A stretch of DNA of 64,000 nucleotides from Vespula vulgaris (Eukaryota; Arthropoda; Insecta; Hymenoptera; Vespidae): positions 3,296,001 to 3,360,000 of the forward strand of contig NC_066588.1 in the NCBI RefSeq assembly GCF_905475345.1. Direction: 5' to 3'. Shown piece after piece: positions 38,759 through 51,931 of the stretch (positions within the stretch are counted from its first letter, which is position 1; every line of letters starts with the position of its first letter). The notes under the pieces are model-generated. The model had not been told where the DNA came from. It saw only the letters and a list, made by a program, of their open reading frames with translations, and ran no database searches. The position numbers and the translations under genes were made by a program.

Positions 38759-40432
38759 CAAATATATATATCGGTCAATGTACTTTAAAAAAGTCATACA
38801 TCAGATGATAAACGATACGATTGATATACAAGCAATATTACCTCTCATTTCAAAAAAATTATACATATGAGGTTTTTTTTTGTTTTATGTTTTTTCTTTT
38901 TTTTTTTGTTGTAATTTTTCACATCGTCAAACGATAATATATTAATAACAATGCTTTCTCTATTTTGCAAACATTTGCAACAGACAATGCATCTTCTACT
39001 TTCTCGTTAATACGTAGCTTTCGAGTTAGCTAGTCGTTCTCGCAAAGTGAAAGTTCAAGCTATATCGAATAGAAATAATTATTAATAATAAGATAGAGGG
39101 AAAAAAGAAAGAAAGAAAGAAAGAAAAACCAAAATAACGAACCACACATTGTTCCAAACAAAATTAATTAATTATCACATCGTTGAGAACTTAAAGTTTT
39201 TTGTTTCTTTATGATCTTTAGCTTTTGAAAATTATTTATTTCTTTAAATTTCTAAGAAAACATTCGTAAAACGAACGAGATTAATCATGAATTAATTATT
39301 TAATTGTTCATTGTATTAATCATTAATTTAATTGAGTTCTTCGAATTTAAATAGAAATCTTATCATCGTTTCGTAAAAATTTTTAGAAAACTGATATTTT
39401 ATCTGCAAAATTGTTAAATAGAATTTTTCAACGTTTAGATTTTGAAAGATATTTTTTTCGTTTTATAATAAATCGATGGTATGTTATAAATTATCTTTAT
39501 TAATTAATTATTAAAATTGTAAAATCTTTTTGACGATATTTGAATTTTTAGATTATATATATTTCTTTTGTTATCAAATCAATGGATCATTTCAATTCAT
39601 ATTTTACTATAACGAATTATTAAATTTAATTTGATAGTAAGTTATACATAATCAATAATGACTCGTTATCTTCGTAAAAATACCATACTTATAGACGTTG
39701 TTAGTTTTAATGAAACTTAATGATCGGTATTATGTATTTTTATTATTCATCATTACGTCATCTTGACAATTGATAATCATGAGATTTTATAATAGTGGAC
39801 AAGAAAATTATACAAACAAATAGTATTTATAAAAATACAAAGATATAGATATTTTTTTTTAATACAAAATTATAACATCATCGTTTCTAAATCGGATTGA
39901 CAAATTAATCTTAATATAAAAATTCAAATCACTCTACAGCAGCATGCACAATTTTGTTTTATTTTCAAAAATCGAACATTCATTCATTCATTGTTAAAAT
40001 TAAAATTCTACAACGACGCAAGTTATTCTATTTGTATTAAAATTTTTTGTTTCTTTTTATACATAAAAAAAAAAGAAATGACATAAGAAAAAAAAAGAAA
40101 AGATATGGTAGAAACACTCTCCTCCAAATAAAAAAAAAAAAAGAAAAATAAAAAAATTCACTTATCCTAGAAAGCACGACATGCGTGATCAATCGTATTC
40201 TATTTTCAAACAGAACGTAAATAAGAGTAACAATCAAATCTAATGTCAATTATCTATTAACTCTTTCTAACTCGTATGTCACGCTTTGGATGACAAAAAC
40301 AAATTTCTTATAAAACACTTAAGCTAACTACGAAACGAAAAAACAATAACCAATCGTTTCTCGATCGGTTATTTTTATTTATTATCAGTTTAATTAACGT
40401 CGTATGAAACGCAATTAAGAGCTAATTATTTC

Positions 40433-40517
40433 TTTATTTTTAATTTTATTAGAGATTTTATAGAAACGAAGAACGGAATTATTCGTATTCAAAGAGTCGC
40501 TTAGATGCAAATTTATT
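40433..40517 (-). terminator. CutC polyadenylation signals
   Basis: Three AATAAA hexamers on the minus strand fall at about 40512-40517, 40444-40449 and 40433-40438, just after the CutC stop. The two distal ones are better spaced for 3' end formation. Confidence 0.4.
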
Positions 40518-40520
40518 CGT

Positions 40521-41258
40521 TTACTCATAATCGTTTTCAATTATTTCACACATTTTTCTGACCGTATTAACATCGGTAACCATGACATAATCTTTCTCTA
40601 ATACGGTACCCATCCTAAAATGATTCCTTTCATTTGCAGCGAGTTGTTTCTTTTTCCTAGCCGAGCAATGAAATTCATTGATCTCAGTCTTTAATTTAAT
40701 ATTTAATATATTATCCGGAGTAATGCCGGCACCTGGCATTATCAATATTTTTTTTAATGCATGCATACTTTTTAAGAGACTGATACCTTTCTCAGCTGTT
40801 TCCTGTCGTCCCGATGATAAAATCCTACGGAAACCGAGGGAATGCAATAAATGAACGGTTTCTAAAGGATCCTGTCGCATTTCGTCGAAAGCGCGATGAA
40901 ACGTAACGGGAAGTGGTTTAGCTAGCGATATTACTTGCTTGCAATAAGTTGTATTGATTTCATGGTCTTCCGTTAAAGCACCGAAAACAAAACCATTCGC
41001 TAATTTTAAATCCTTGATTGTTTTCAAATCGAATAACATGATGTCCATTTCTTCACGAGAATAAACGAAATTTCCGCTTCTAACGCGTAACAGAACGTAA
41101 ATTTCTATATTCGTTAAGTTCCGAATTTTATTAACGAAACCAACTGATGGTGTTAAACCACCTTCCGATAAAGATGAACATAACTCTAATCTCATGGCAC
41201 CACCTATAATCGCGTTTTTTGCAGACTCAAATGTATCCACGCAAATCTCCAATCCCAT
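40521..41258 (-). CDS. CutC: CutC copper-homeostasis family protein
   Basis: This is a complete 245-residue protein with ATG and TAA, close to the usual CutC length of about 240-270. CutC is a TIM-barrel family (PF03932) long linked to copper handling, although its reaction is unsettled. Family signatures seen are LELC at 24-27, EGGLTPS at 32-38, the R-x-R-x-GNFVYS segment at 58-67, VTFHRAFDE at 118-126 with the conserved Arg and Asp, SSG at 148-150, the MPGAG strand at 174-178 and the FHCSA segment near 196-200. Coding sequence is uninterrupted. A good acceptor (tttcag) lies 11 bases before the ATG, so a non-coding first exon is likely. AATAAA signals follow within about 100 bases of the stop. 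No signal peptide is visible, so it is probably cytosolic. It is the only gene placed between the 32 kb island and the LIM gene. Confidence 0.93.
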   Translation of the reverse strand: MGLEICVDTFESAKNAIIGGAMRLELCSSLSEGGLTPSVGFVNKIRNLTNIEIYVLLRVRSGNFVYSREEMDIMLFDLKTIKDLKLANGFVFGALTEDHEINTTYCKQVISLAKPLPVTFHRAFDEMRQDPLETVHLLHSLGFRRILSSGRQETAEKGISLLKSMHALKKILIMPGAGITPDNILNIKLKTEINEFHCSARKKKQLAANERNHFRMGTVLEKDYVMVTDVNTVRKMCEIIENDYE

Positions 41259-41269
41259 CTTGAGGTTTC
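41259..41269 (-). other. CutC 5' UTR end and splice acceptor
   Basis: On the minus strand the sequence reads tttcag, then gaaacctcaag, then the ATG. This places an acceptor 11 bases upstream of the start, so at least one upstream non-coding exon is expected. Confidence 0.5.
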
Positions 41270-41912
41270 CTGAAACATTTAAAAAAATGTATTTTGAGAA
41301 GCCTTGAACGATTCGAAATACCTAACCTCTATTTTTTAATGTATACAATATTTTAATCTGTATATTATCACTGAATTATTTTTGAAAGTTAGAAATGTAT
41401 TTTTAATGAACTTTTATATAAACGGTTAAAGACGATATAGCGAAATAAGGTTTCATTAAAAATTCCTTTTTGATTGAAATTTAAATTTATATCGTACTAT
41501 TACTTATGTTTTTTTTTTTTTATATATGTATACATATATGTGCGTGTATGTGTATGTGTGTGTGTGTGTGTGTATTATGATCGTACAATTATGACTGTAT
41601 AGATAAATCTAATTTAATAAGTAAAAATAAATATATAAATAAATATTTAGAATTTTCGTAATAATGGTTCAAAAATTTTCGTTATTTAAATCGATTTCAT
41701 TTCCGAAATAACGAATGATATTGTAATGGATTAGATTTTATAATGTAATTAATAAAACATCAAATCTCGAGTTTTACAATTTCAAAAATTGAATTAATTG
41801 AGATTGTTGACGTTGTTCATTGTGACCGTGACATTAAAAAGCATAAATATTTTCCAATTTAAACATTCAGTTATTGTATTAAACAAAGGATACGTTAAGG
41901 TTCCATCTTTAC

Positions 41913-41987
41913 CGTCCGTCGATAAATGTATTACTCGTTTGAAAATGTACCGTACGATAAACTCGGCCCAAGATTATTTAGTGCCTT
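41913..41987 (-). other. Possible CutC 5' UTR exon
   Basis: This 75-base minus-strand segment lies between an acceptor-like ccttgcag and a donor GTAAAG, upstream of CutC. It has stops in the frames checked, so it would be non-coding. The pyrimidine tract is short. The opposite strand carries an unrecognised open frame (41798-42076) that starts at TTG. Support is splice-site shape only. Confidence 0.2.
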
Positions 41988-42519
41988 CTGCAAGGAATAC
42001 ATATTATCGAATTACTTTTTATTTCTTTTCTGTTGATATCCAGATTATTAATTTTCTCTCCTCTTTTGTTAAGTAATCAAATTTCGATACAAGTACGATT
42101 AAATTAATAAAATACATTATATCTTCGACATATTTAATAACAATTATATATATATCTTATACCATAATACAGAAAATAATACTATGTCTGAATATTAAAA
42201 CGTTAATATATACGTTCGTTTCTATATAATGTATATTTCATATTTATCTACTTACAGTCAATTCAAGATTAATAAAAGATATTCTTAATAAGCACCAAAA
42301 TAAAATATGTCACGTATACTTTGGTCGATCTTACTATATTGATCACGAATTTTCTACTGTACAACCAAACGTGCCGAATAAGCCGGAACTTGAGATAATA
42401 AAATAAAAATAAAATAAATGAGTATACGATGTATCATCTGCTGTTTACTACACCATTGGTTAACTACGTATGAAAATGTGACTCAATTTGTGTAACGTGA
42501 TGTTAGTTGCGAATCAGAG

Positions 42520-42527
42520 TATCGATA
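42520..42527. promoter_or_regulatory. TATCGATA (DREF-type) box upstream of CutC
   Basis: This is a perfect palindromic octamer 1.26 kb upstream of the CutC ATG. TATCGATA is the DNA-replication-related element bound by DREF at insect housekeeping promoters. It fits a CutC promoter, but the octamer also occurs by chance in AT-rich DNA. Confidence 0.35.
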
Positions 42528-42770
42528 TCGTTCAGCCAATACCTGTTAGTAATCTTCGTTTCTGCAGACCTAGAAAAAATGTAAGAAATATTTGATTGCT
42601 TTGGTTATGAATTTTTGTTATTTTGATTACATGGAAATAGAAAAGAATTTTGTTGTATAAAATCTTTGTTTTATATACCTTGTTGATATCAAATATATTC
42701 GTCGTTTCATCAACGCTATCTTTATGAGTTAGAATTAAAACTGCACATTGGAGAAATAATCATCAAACAA

Positions 42771-42850
42771 CGCCATCTATGAGAAAATTTGTTGCGGCGA
42801 TGGCGCTACCTGTAGGGTATTTCGTTAACTACGTGAAACAGCGCCATCAG
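42771..42850. promoter_or_regulatory. Cluster of three CTCF-like GCGCCATC cores
   Basis: The cores are cGCCATCTA at 42771-42779, GATGGCGC at 42799-42806 (opposite orientation) and GCGCCATCAG at 42841-42850. All match the core of the insect CTCF motif (GCGCCATCTAG or its complement) and fall within 80 bases in otherwise AT-rich DNA, upstream of CutC. An alternative is a dispersed repeat that carries the same core. Confidence 0.35.
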
Positions 42851-43411
42851 TGAGAATTGAAAGAATTATTTTCGATTAATGTAAAACTAGAAAGTAATAT
42901 GAAATAACTTTTCATAAAACGTAGTTAATTTATTTAAATAAAATAAGACGTGCTTAAAGAAATATGAAAGAAGTCTATCAAAACAAAAAAAAAATTATCC
43001 CTGTTTACTCGTTTCTTTGATTACATGGGAATAGAACGTGCCATCTTTGTTTTATTAAACATATGTATGTATATTATCGATGTATATTAATTATATTAAT
43101 ATCGAGTGTATCGAACGTCTTGTTAAAAGGAAATCTTAGTGTTATATTCGTATCAATTAGAATTAAAATCATTTCTAAAATGATCAAGAGACGACTACGT
43201 CATAATTGAAAATCATCAGAAGCATTATTTTAGATATAAGTAAAAAATTTAACTGTTCATACACATTCTAATAATCTTTTTGTCATCTATAATATAAATG
43301 AAGAAAAAGTATAAAGTTAAAAAGAAAAGAAAAGAAAAAAGGCCCTACGTAAAAAAATTAATTATATGAAAAACATATATCCTACGATAACTATACGTTT
43401 ATATATTAATT

Positions 43412-43418
<7 letters not shown>

Positions 43419-43482
<64 letters not shown>
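43419..43482. repeat. AT microsatellite, about 32 units
   Basis: A perfect AT run between two attaat sequences. Confidence 0.95.
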
Positions 43483-43485
<3 letters not shown>

Positions 43486-43598
43486 TAGTAAATGTTAGGA
43501 TTAACGAGGATTAATTCGTATACGAGATATATAAAGCGCATTTGAGATACTATATTATACAACGTACATAGTAAAATAATACCAAGAACGATACAAAT

Positions 43599-43602
43599 AA
43601 AA

Positions 43603-43636
<34 letters not shown>

Positions 43637-43673
43637 TAATAATAATAATAATAATGATAATAATAATAATAAT
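43599..43673 (+). repeat. AAT trinucleotide repeat
   Basis: About 24 AAT units with two interruptions. Confidence 0.95.
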
Positions 43674-43990
43674 TTTATAACAGACGATTCAGAAGCGAAT
43701 CTCGCGACGGAAAATGTCCAAATTTGAAATAAAAATTTTTATATATATATATATAGAATTATGAAATAAATTATCTTTTTTAGAAATATTGCAACTATTC
43801 GAAAATGTCGGTGGAGTAGCGAATTTATTTATTCATTTATTTATTTATTTATTTATTGTTTTTTTTTTATTTTCGTTTCAATGTGAGAACGAGACGATAA
43901 AATTATCTATGAAATACAATACGTCATTTGTGATTAATCGGTCTAACGATCAAAGAAACTCACGTTTCAAATAAAATTATCATATATTTA

Positions 43991-44168
<178 letters not shown>

Positions 44169-44710
44169 TAATGTAATAAATTTTTCGACTAAAATTCAAT
44201 AAAGATTTGTATATATGAAGTTAACTATGTAAAACCAGGACTGTCCACGAACGAATCTATAAAAATTTGTAGATCCGCATATATCCTATTGAAAATATCG
44301 TTGTCGATCTTAAATGCACTCATTATTTCCTTCAAAACTTTTCCTTTACATTCTTTCAACGCGTTTGAAATTAATTTAAACGTGTGACAAAAAAGTCAAG
44401 TAAATAGTTTAAAATACATATAATATACGAGTGTGTGTTTGTGTGGCTATGTGTATGTATGTGTATTTAAACGCGTTGGTGTTATAACGTTACCTATTAC
44501 GATCATTTAAAGTACAATTCGAAACAATGATATCATCGGATATAATTAATGTATAACGCATACGTATCTCTCAAGGAATTCACCTAATTCTCAATCTTTT
44601 TTTTTTGTGTTTAATTTTTTCTTCTCTCTTTGTTTTTGTTTAAATGACATCATTTTAGGAACATCGATCGTTCGATGTTATTACACGACGAGAAATACGA
44701 GATGATAATT

Positions 44711-44722
44711 TAATAATAATAA

Positions 44723-44762
<40 letters not shown>

Positions 44763-44788
44763 TAATAAAATAATAAAATAATAATCTA

Positions 44789-44832
<44 letters not shown>
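44711..44832 (+). repeat. AAT trinucleotide array
   Basis: Two AAT blocks joined by aaaataata-type interruptions. Confidence 0.95.
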
Positions 44833-44835
<3 letters not shown>

Positions 44836-45240
44836 GAAAATATGCGCACGAACACGTAGCGAAAGGGAATAATAAATATGTTTTTTTGGCCAATACTTAT
44901 TTAAAGGTTGACCAAAAGAGATTTATATGTAAATAAAAAGTCGCGTGAGAGTGATTGTTATTTCTAAAAAAAAGAAAAAAAGAGTAAAAAAAAAAAGAAT
45001 AGAAAGTTATATAAACAAAACAAATAATAAGTATTACATTGGGACGAGAGACGAAATTTCGTGTTCATGTTTTGAGAGTTTACATGTTGAAAGTTAAAAC
45101 AAACGACGACGTAGATGAAAGCGTGTTACTGACGAGCTTTTCAATTATAATTGTTCGCGATTGGAAAAGATCGAAGATCGTACAATGAAACGGAACGTTT
45201 TTCTTCCGGTCAATAATGGACACGACAAGGAGTAAGAGTA

Positions 45241-45314
45241 AGTATAATAATAATAATAATATAATAATAATAATAATAATAGTAATAATAATAATAAAGA
45301 TAATAATAATAATC
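45241..45314 (+). repeat. AAT trinucleotide repeat
   Basis: About 22 units with ataata and gata interruptions, about 0.8 kb past the LIM gene stop. Confidence 0.95.
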
Positions 45315-45521
45315 AAAAGAAGATAAAAAAGGAAATAATACTCGAAAAACTTTCACGTAAACTCGACACCGACGTTGTTACTTTAAATTTAAAAAGAAAA
45401 AGAAAAAAAGAAAGAAAAAAGAAATAATGCGTCTCGCATACTTCAATGATTTTACTATGATTCGTTTGATTTTTTTTTTTAAACAAAAGATTAAATTTTC
45501 TTTTTATTTTCTTCTTTTGTA

Positions 45522-45553
45522 CAACATGGCCGCCGGAGCGTTCGCCGCCATAT
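45522..45553. promoter_or_regulatory. Paired GCCGCC/GCCAT (YY1/Pho-like) motif
   Basis: The patch has ACATGGCCGCC, then nine bases, then GCCGCCATAT. The ATGGCGGC or GCCGCCAT core is the YY1/Pho site and also resembles transcription-start regions. It is an isolated GC-rich patch 0.6 kb past the LIM gene stop. Confidence 0.3.
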
Positions 45554-45808
45554 CGTAAATATATGTAGTTTATATATATTTCTTTTTTCTCTTCTCTTCT
45601 GCTTCGTTCATTCGTCATTCTCGCATGAAAATTTATAATAATTTCGACATGATCTCTCCCGATAATTATATGTCTTTCATTTATTTTTATATTATATTAA
45701 TTTTTTTTTCTTCATTTTTTTTTCTTCACTTACTTCATTTTTCTTCATTTTCGTTTTAGTTTTATTCCTAACCGATTTCTTCTGTAAAAAAAGACGCTAT
45801 TACAATCT

Positions 45809-45811
<3 letters not shown>

Positions 45812-45882
<71 letters not shown>
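45812..45882 (+). repeat. TC microsatellite
   Basis: About 33 TC units within 350 bases of the LIM gene stop codon, so possibly in its 3' UTR on the transcribed minus strand as GA. Confidence 0.95.
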
Positions 45883-45885
<3 letters not shown>

Positions 45886-46134
45886 TTCCTCTTATTACTG
45901 TTGGCACTACGTAATTTAAAATGACAACGTCGCTCGGTTGCACTGTTAATTTTTCTTGGTGTTTCGTCCTCGTCTCGATCTTTTTTTTTTCGTCTCTAAT
46001 CGCGAATAAAAATAAAAGGGGATTTACAGAGAATATCGGAATATGTATTGTTATTATAAAACGCGATGCTCGAATGGTCGCAGGAGGAGAAATTTGATCA
46101 CACAGAATTTGTGTGCGGATTGACGACGGATCAA

Positions 46135-46318
46135 TCAGAGGTCACCGTTTGAAACTGCAATTGGCGACACGTTAGCTTGATTCGCATTGCTCGTCGCCCA
46201 TTTGTTCTTATGTGGATCCACGCCAAATCCTTCATCGTAATTGCCTCTAGTTATGAAAAGTTGTTTGAAGTGTGGGATGCAATATAGTTTGCCGTTGTTC
46301 AACGTAAACGTGTCCATC
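46135..46318 (-). CDS. LIM-domain gene, last coding exon
   Basis: This exon starts in phase 2 after an acag acceptor and ends at TGA. It supplies the last two zinc ligands (YCIPH: Cys and His), the conserved GNYDEGFG and HKNKW stretch, and a short Ser/Asn-rich tail ending SNGDL. An internal Met gives a stand-alone 60-residue open frame, but that start falls inside the LIM domain and is not a real start. Confidence 0.88.
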
Positions 46319-47705
46319 CTGTTTTACAAACAAAGAAGAAAATAAAAAAATAATTAAACAAGTTAATAAAGATTATGTGTATATATATTTTTTTTTGTAT
46401 ATTTTTTTTATATAAATACATTAATATACTCTATAGTATACTAATATTATAATACTATAATATAATATATAGAATACAGTATTATATTAATAATATATGT
46501 ACTGTTTTTTTTTTCTTATAATAATTAAATACGTATATTAATAATAACATATCAATATATTATAATGCAATAGTATAGTATATTAAAACATGCTATTTTA
46601 ATATACTATAATATATCATAATAAAAAATTATTTGACACATATTATTATATTATAGTGTATTATATAGTATACTATTTTACTATACTTCTTATAATTTTA
46701 AAAATATAATGATTTTATAATAATTGATAAATACCTTAAAACGCAATTGCATTGAAGACATCGGAAGCACTGTTTGTGAAAAATTTTGTTATTTGTTTCG
46801 ACCTTCTCGAGCGGATATACCTTCTTTTTGCAACTTTCACAGACATCTGTGCAGCTTGCTTGAATCTCCTATTGTTGTTGTTGTTGTTGTTGGTTTTTCC
46901 GTCGTTGTCGTTGTTTATTGTTTCGTATTATCGAAGAGACGAATAAAAGAAAGAGAAAAAAAAGAAACATAGAGATTATAAAAAAAAAAAAAATAAAGAA
47001 GTTGAAATTTACTCTGGTTAAAATAGCTAATCTCAAAAATAACTAAAAAGATTTCATTTGATGGTCGTCTCGAAATTTTGTCACGACGTTGTATTTTCCG
47101 CACAGTTTACAATTACAATAGTATTATTATCATTATCATTATCATTATATTATTCTTATTTTTATTATTATTATTATTAAATAAATACGTATTATCGTAT
47201 TACAGGAGACATCTTTCATTCAGATTGAGTAAAAGAATTTTAAGAGTTTTGACGGATTTGGCCCTAAAATGGAGATTCGTTGGAGACATTTTGTTCGATA
47301 GATTTTTGTTTTCTTTTTTTTGCGTTTTTTTTTTTATTTATATATATATATATAGGATATCTCTTTTTATTTATCAATTATGATATTACCGTAATAATAA
47401 TAAATGTTATACATGAAAAGATATTACACGTCGTTAGAAATTATAGTTGATGTTAAATATATATAGAAGAGACGGTAAAAGACGGAGAAGAAAAGAAAAG
47501 CGAAGATGGAAAAGGAAAAAAAAGAGAATGAGCGAAAAAAAGAAAGAAAGAAAGAAAAGAAAAACGCAATCGTAAATATCGTAAATAAAAATTATCACTT
47601 ATCTTATCATGTAGTATAATATCGCAGAAAAAAAAAGTAAAAGAAAAAATTAAAAATATCTTTACTATAAATAAATATATCATTGTTCAACGCAATTCCA
47701 TTCTC

Positions 47706-47763
<58 letters not shown>

Positions 47764-48228
47764 CTCTCTCTTTCTATTGGTTGATATATCTTCTCGTAAA
47801 CACGATCGTGTTATATACCTTCGCTCATACTAATGCTTTTTTTACGTACACATATATATGTATGTTATATATATACAAGGAATGCATCAAAAGTTTGATA
47901 AATGCATCAAAAATTTTTGGGTGATATCAAAAATCAATTACTCTTTTTCGAGACTTTCAAGGCTAATTGTTTTCTTTTTTATTTTGTTTTATTTTGTTCA
48001 GATGGAAAAACTACAAACGCCATTTATAAAATTGCAAGTATAACAACGAGCATAAAAAAGGCCAGAAGAAAGAGTAAATTGATTTTTAAAAATTAAATAG
48101 GAATTTTTGATTCATTTAGAAACATTTGCCACACCCTTATATACGTATGGTGTCACGGATAGAGAGTACACCTCGATTATACGATTTTTGTAAAATTATT
48201 GCACGAAAATTTATCGAGAAAAATAATG

Positions 48229-48283
<55 letters not shown>

Positions 48284-48768
48284 CAACAACAACAACAATA
48301 ATAAGAAAAAAATAAAAAGAAAGAGAGGAAAAAAAAATAAACGCCCGAGTGCCTCGTGGAAAATATGTAATAAAAATGAAATTTTAATTCTAATAACTAA
48401 TAGAAACTAACTTTTCATCTCTCGATGAAATCAATAATTTGAAAAAAAAAAAACAGAAAGAAAAGAATTTATTATTATCATTATTATTATAATTTCTTAT
48501 TCTTCGAAAAAAGTAATGACGGATGAAATTGAAATAAAAGAGATAAAAAGAAAGGAAAAAAAGAAAGAAAGAAAGAAATGTGCGCTGTATTATCGACATT
48601 GATGCTAATCAATCGCAGCGCCATCTTCTCTTGGTAAGAGATTTTTATTTATATATGCATGTATATATGTATATAATAAATATAACGTATAAATTCGAGA
48701 GGCGTGGCTCAGATAGCTTAATAACGACTTATACAACGTGCTATATATTTATCAAAGTTGAGAATATA

Positions 48769-48803
<35 letters not shown>

Positions 48804-50177
48804 ATGCATGTATGTGTCGTGTATGTCGGTACTAACGATCACGAAGGAATTATTAGTTGCACTAATTAATTAAATAATTAATTAATTAAGACATAATTGC
48901 TGTATGAATTAATTAATTATTTAACTAACTGTAGTATATAGATCTATACGTTTACCTGTGATCATTTTTGATCAAATGACTTTCTTCCTTTCTTTTTTTC
49001 TTTCTTTCTTTCTTTCTTTTTTTTCCTTTTCTCCATTTTTTTTTAATCATTTTCCACTTTCTTTTTTAAAAACTACGCGAATACCGTCCCTACTATCTGT
49101 GTACGTCTTCGTTCTGACTCTGTGTATGTATATGTGAGAATATGTTTATCGTTTGTTCGTTTGTTTGTTTTGTTTTTCTTTTATTTAGTTTTCGTGTATA
49201 CACCGATCGCGTTCTTTTAATTCACTAATAATATAAGTCCTTATAATTATTTCCGGAGAACGTTCGAAAAAACGCGCAAAATTTGAATTCGTGAAGGACG
49301 ATCGTTCTTGTGTCACTTATTTTTTCTTTTGTTCTTCTCTTTTTTTTTTAATTATTTTCTTTTTCATTTTCTTTTCGTTTTTCTTTTTGGTTGTTTTCTT
49401 ATTCAACGCGTTCTTGTCGAACGTTCATCCGAACATTTTCAATATCCTTCGGGATTGATCTTTGCACTATGTGACCTATAAAAAATATAAAAAGTGCATT
49501 TGACGCGAAGTAGGTTGCCATTTCTTCTTTCTTTCTTTCTTTCTTGTGGAAGAAAATTAGTCACTCTCTCTTTCTCTCCTTCTTTCTTACGCTCGATTTG
49601 ATGCGAGTTTGAGTACAGCGAGCAAAATACGTATATTTTATATATGTGTATATATATGTGTGTATATATATATATCATATATCATGTGCGTATATATCTC
49701 TCTCTCTTTCTCTCTCTCCCTTTCTTTCTACGCATTAGAAAGCTTGATTCGTTGATTAGATCTTCCCGTAGGCCGACACACGATTAAAATAGAAATTTCA
49801 CGAATTGTTTTTTCGCATTTTTCTCGCAAACGTATTTCTTATTCAACATATTTCGGAAAATTATTAAAAAAAAGAAAAGAAAAGAAAAGAAAGAAAGAAA
49901 AAAGAGAGTATAAAGGGGAAAAAAAATAGAACAAATGTATTCTCTTTCTCTTTCTTTCGTAAGCGTTCATTTTCGTCGTTCTTAATCGTCGCCATTGTAG
50001 TCTCCGCCATTGTCACCTTCGCCCTTGCTGACGTCATTTAAGAGACGCCATTTAATCAGTCAATTCGAAGTATTTTGAGGAAGCTCGCTTATTATTATAT
50101 CTATTTACGACGAAATAACACTTGAGAGAGTAAATTATTTTGGCTGGCCGCGTACATGACAACGTTTATACATATAT

Positions 50178-50229
<52 letters not shown>

Positions 50230-50454
50230 TATATCAAAGCTACGATTTCTCTTCGCTACGAAAAAAGCTTTTTAAGTGTAAAACGTTCGAATTCGTTTTA
50301 TATATATATATAAACATTTTTAAAAAGCCCTTGAATTCTAACCTCTAATTCTGTCTCTCTTTCTCTCTCACTCACTCATTCTCTTTCTTTCTTTCTTTTT
50401 AACGTAACCGTATAACATCAAATTCTTCATTATTTTTTTTTGTTTTGGAAGAAA

Positions 50455-50487
<33 letters not shown>

Positions 50488-50979
50488 TCTTTTTATTTTT
50501 GTGTTGCATCGCACATCAATTTGCACGTATTGGCACTTTTGCAAATTGTAGAAACGAAAAGGTGAAATAACAATGAGAAATTTGTGAAAAAGCGAGGATT
50601 ATTTGAAGTCTATTACTATGAAAATTTATGGAAGTTTTATATGTACAATGTATATACATACATGCATGCATATATGCATATACATATATACGTATATAGT
50701 TTTCGAGTCTATTTTTGTAAAATTTCTTGTTAAATTTTAATAATCTCTACATTTGGCACTTTTTCTTTGAAATTTTGTAATATTAAATAGGTTATGCTCT
50801 GAAAAAAAATGTTTATATTCGCTAGACACTTTTTATAGAAAAAAAGAAATAATAAAATATTGAATAGATAATATTAAAAAGAAAAAATATATATATACAT
50901 ATTTATTCTAATCGATCGCAAACGTAAATGTTAAAAAAAAGAATTAAAAAGAAAAGAAAAATATATATACATACATACA

Positions 50980-51051
<72 letters not shown>

Positions 51052-51875
51052 TAAATGAACTATTGCACAAGTGTCCGTTGAGTCGTTGACGTTTTTTTTC
51101 TTTTCCTTTTTCATTTCTTTTTTTTCATTTTTCTCTGTTTTTTACTAATCCTCGCATTGTCACAAGTCTCCCACGTTCGTGTTCGTCTGATAACAATATA
51201 TAATAATGATAATAATTCTCATATAATATTAATATATCGATAATAATAGTAATAATATATAATATATAATAATAACGATATATATGACGTATTACAATAT
51301 ACAAGATTTGTGCGACGAAAGAAATCGATTTTACAATTATCGGAAGTGTAGAAGTAAATCGACACGAGAAAAAACTTCGTGAACGATCGTTTTCGTCGAC
51401 GTTCGATAGATCGTTCGAGGATATGTTTTCGATGCACCTTCGTTTATCTTTGCAAAAATCGAAAGAACAATTGAATAAAAAAAATATATACACACACACA
51501 CATATATATATATTTATATTAAATTAAGAAATAATAAAAATTTTGAAGATAATAAAATAAGAAAAATAAAAGTCAGAAAAAATTTCAAATATTTTCACAA
51601 GGATTATTATTATCGATAGGAAGTAACGAAGTCTCACGTTTATCTTTTCTCTCGTGCGATTTAATTACTTCGCACGCGTCCTTCATCTCGCATCATTTTT
51701 TAATTTTGTATTATCTTTCCTTTCTTCTTTAGCTTTGTTTTTGATTTGCGCATTGAAAAAACAACAAACGAATTTTTTTCGGTCGATTTCCTTCTCCGAT
51801 TGTTTCTTCTCGATCACGAGAAGAAAAGAAAAAAATTATGGAAAATCTTTTTGTTTACTTTTTCTTTCCTTCTTT

Positions 51876-51931
<56 letters not shown>

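Larger units (their letters stand above)
32105..40430. other. AT-rich non-coding DNA
   Basis: It holds a GC-richer patch at 32740-33010 and another at 33830-34070 (minus strand GTAAGT donor near 34045), both without a recognisable protein. It also has the purine-rich 36760-37080 stretch, the minisatellite and the CA repeat. Confidence 0.6.

Noticed and set aside
41798..42076. 92-codon plus-strand frame opposite the CutC 5' region
   Set aside because: Starts at TTG, no recognisable family, and lies antisense to a likely UTR; kept only as a caution.
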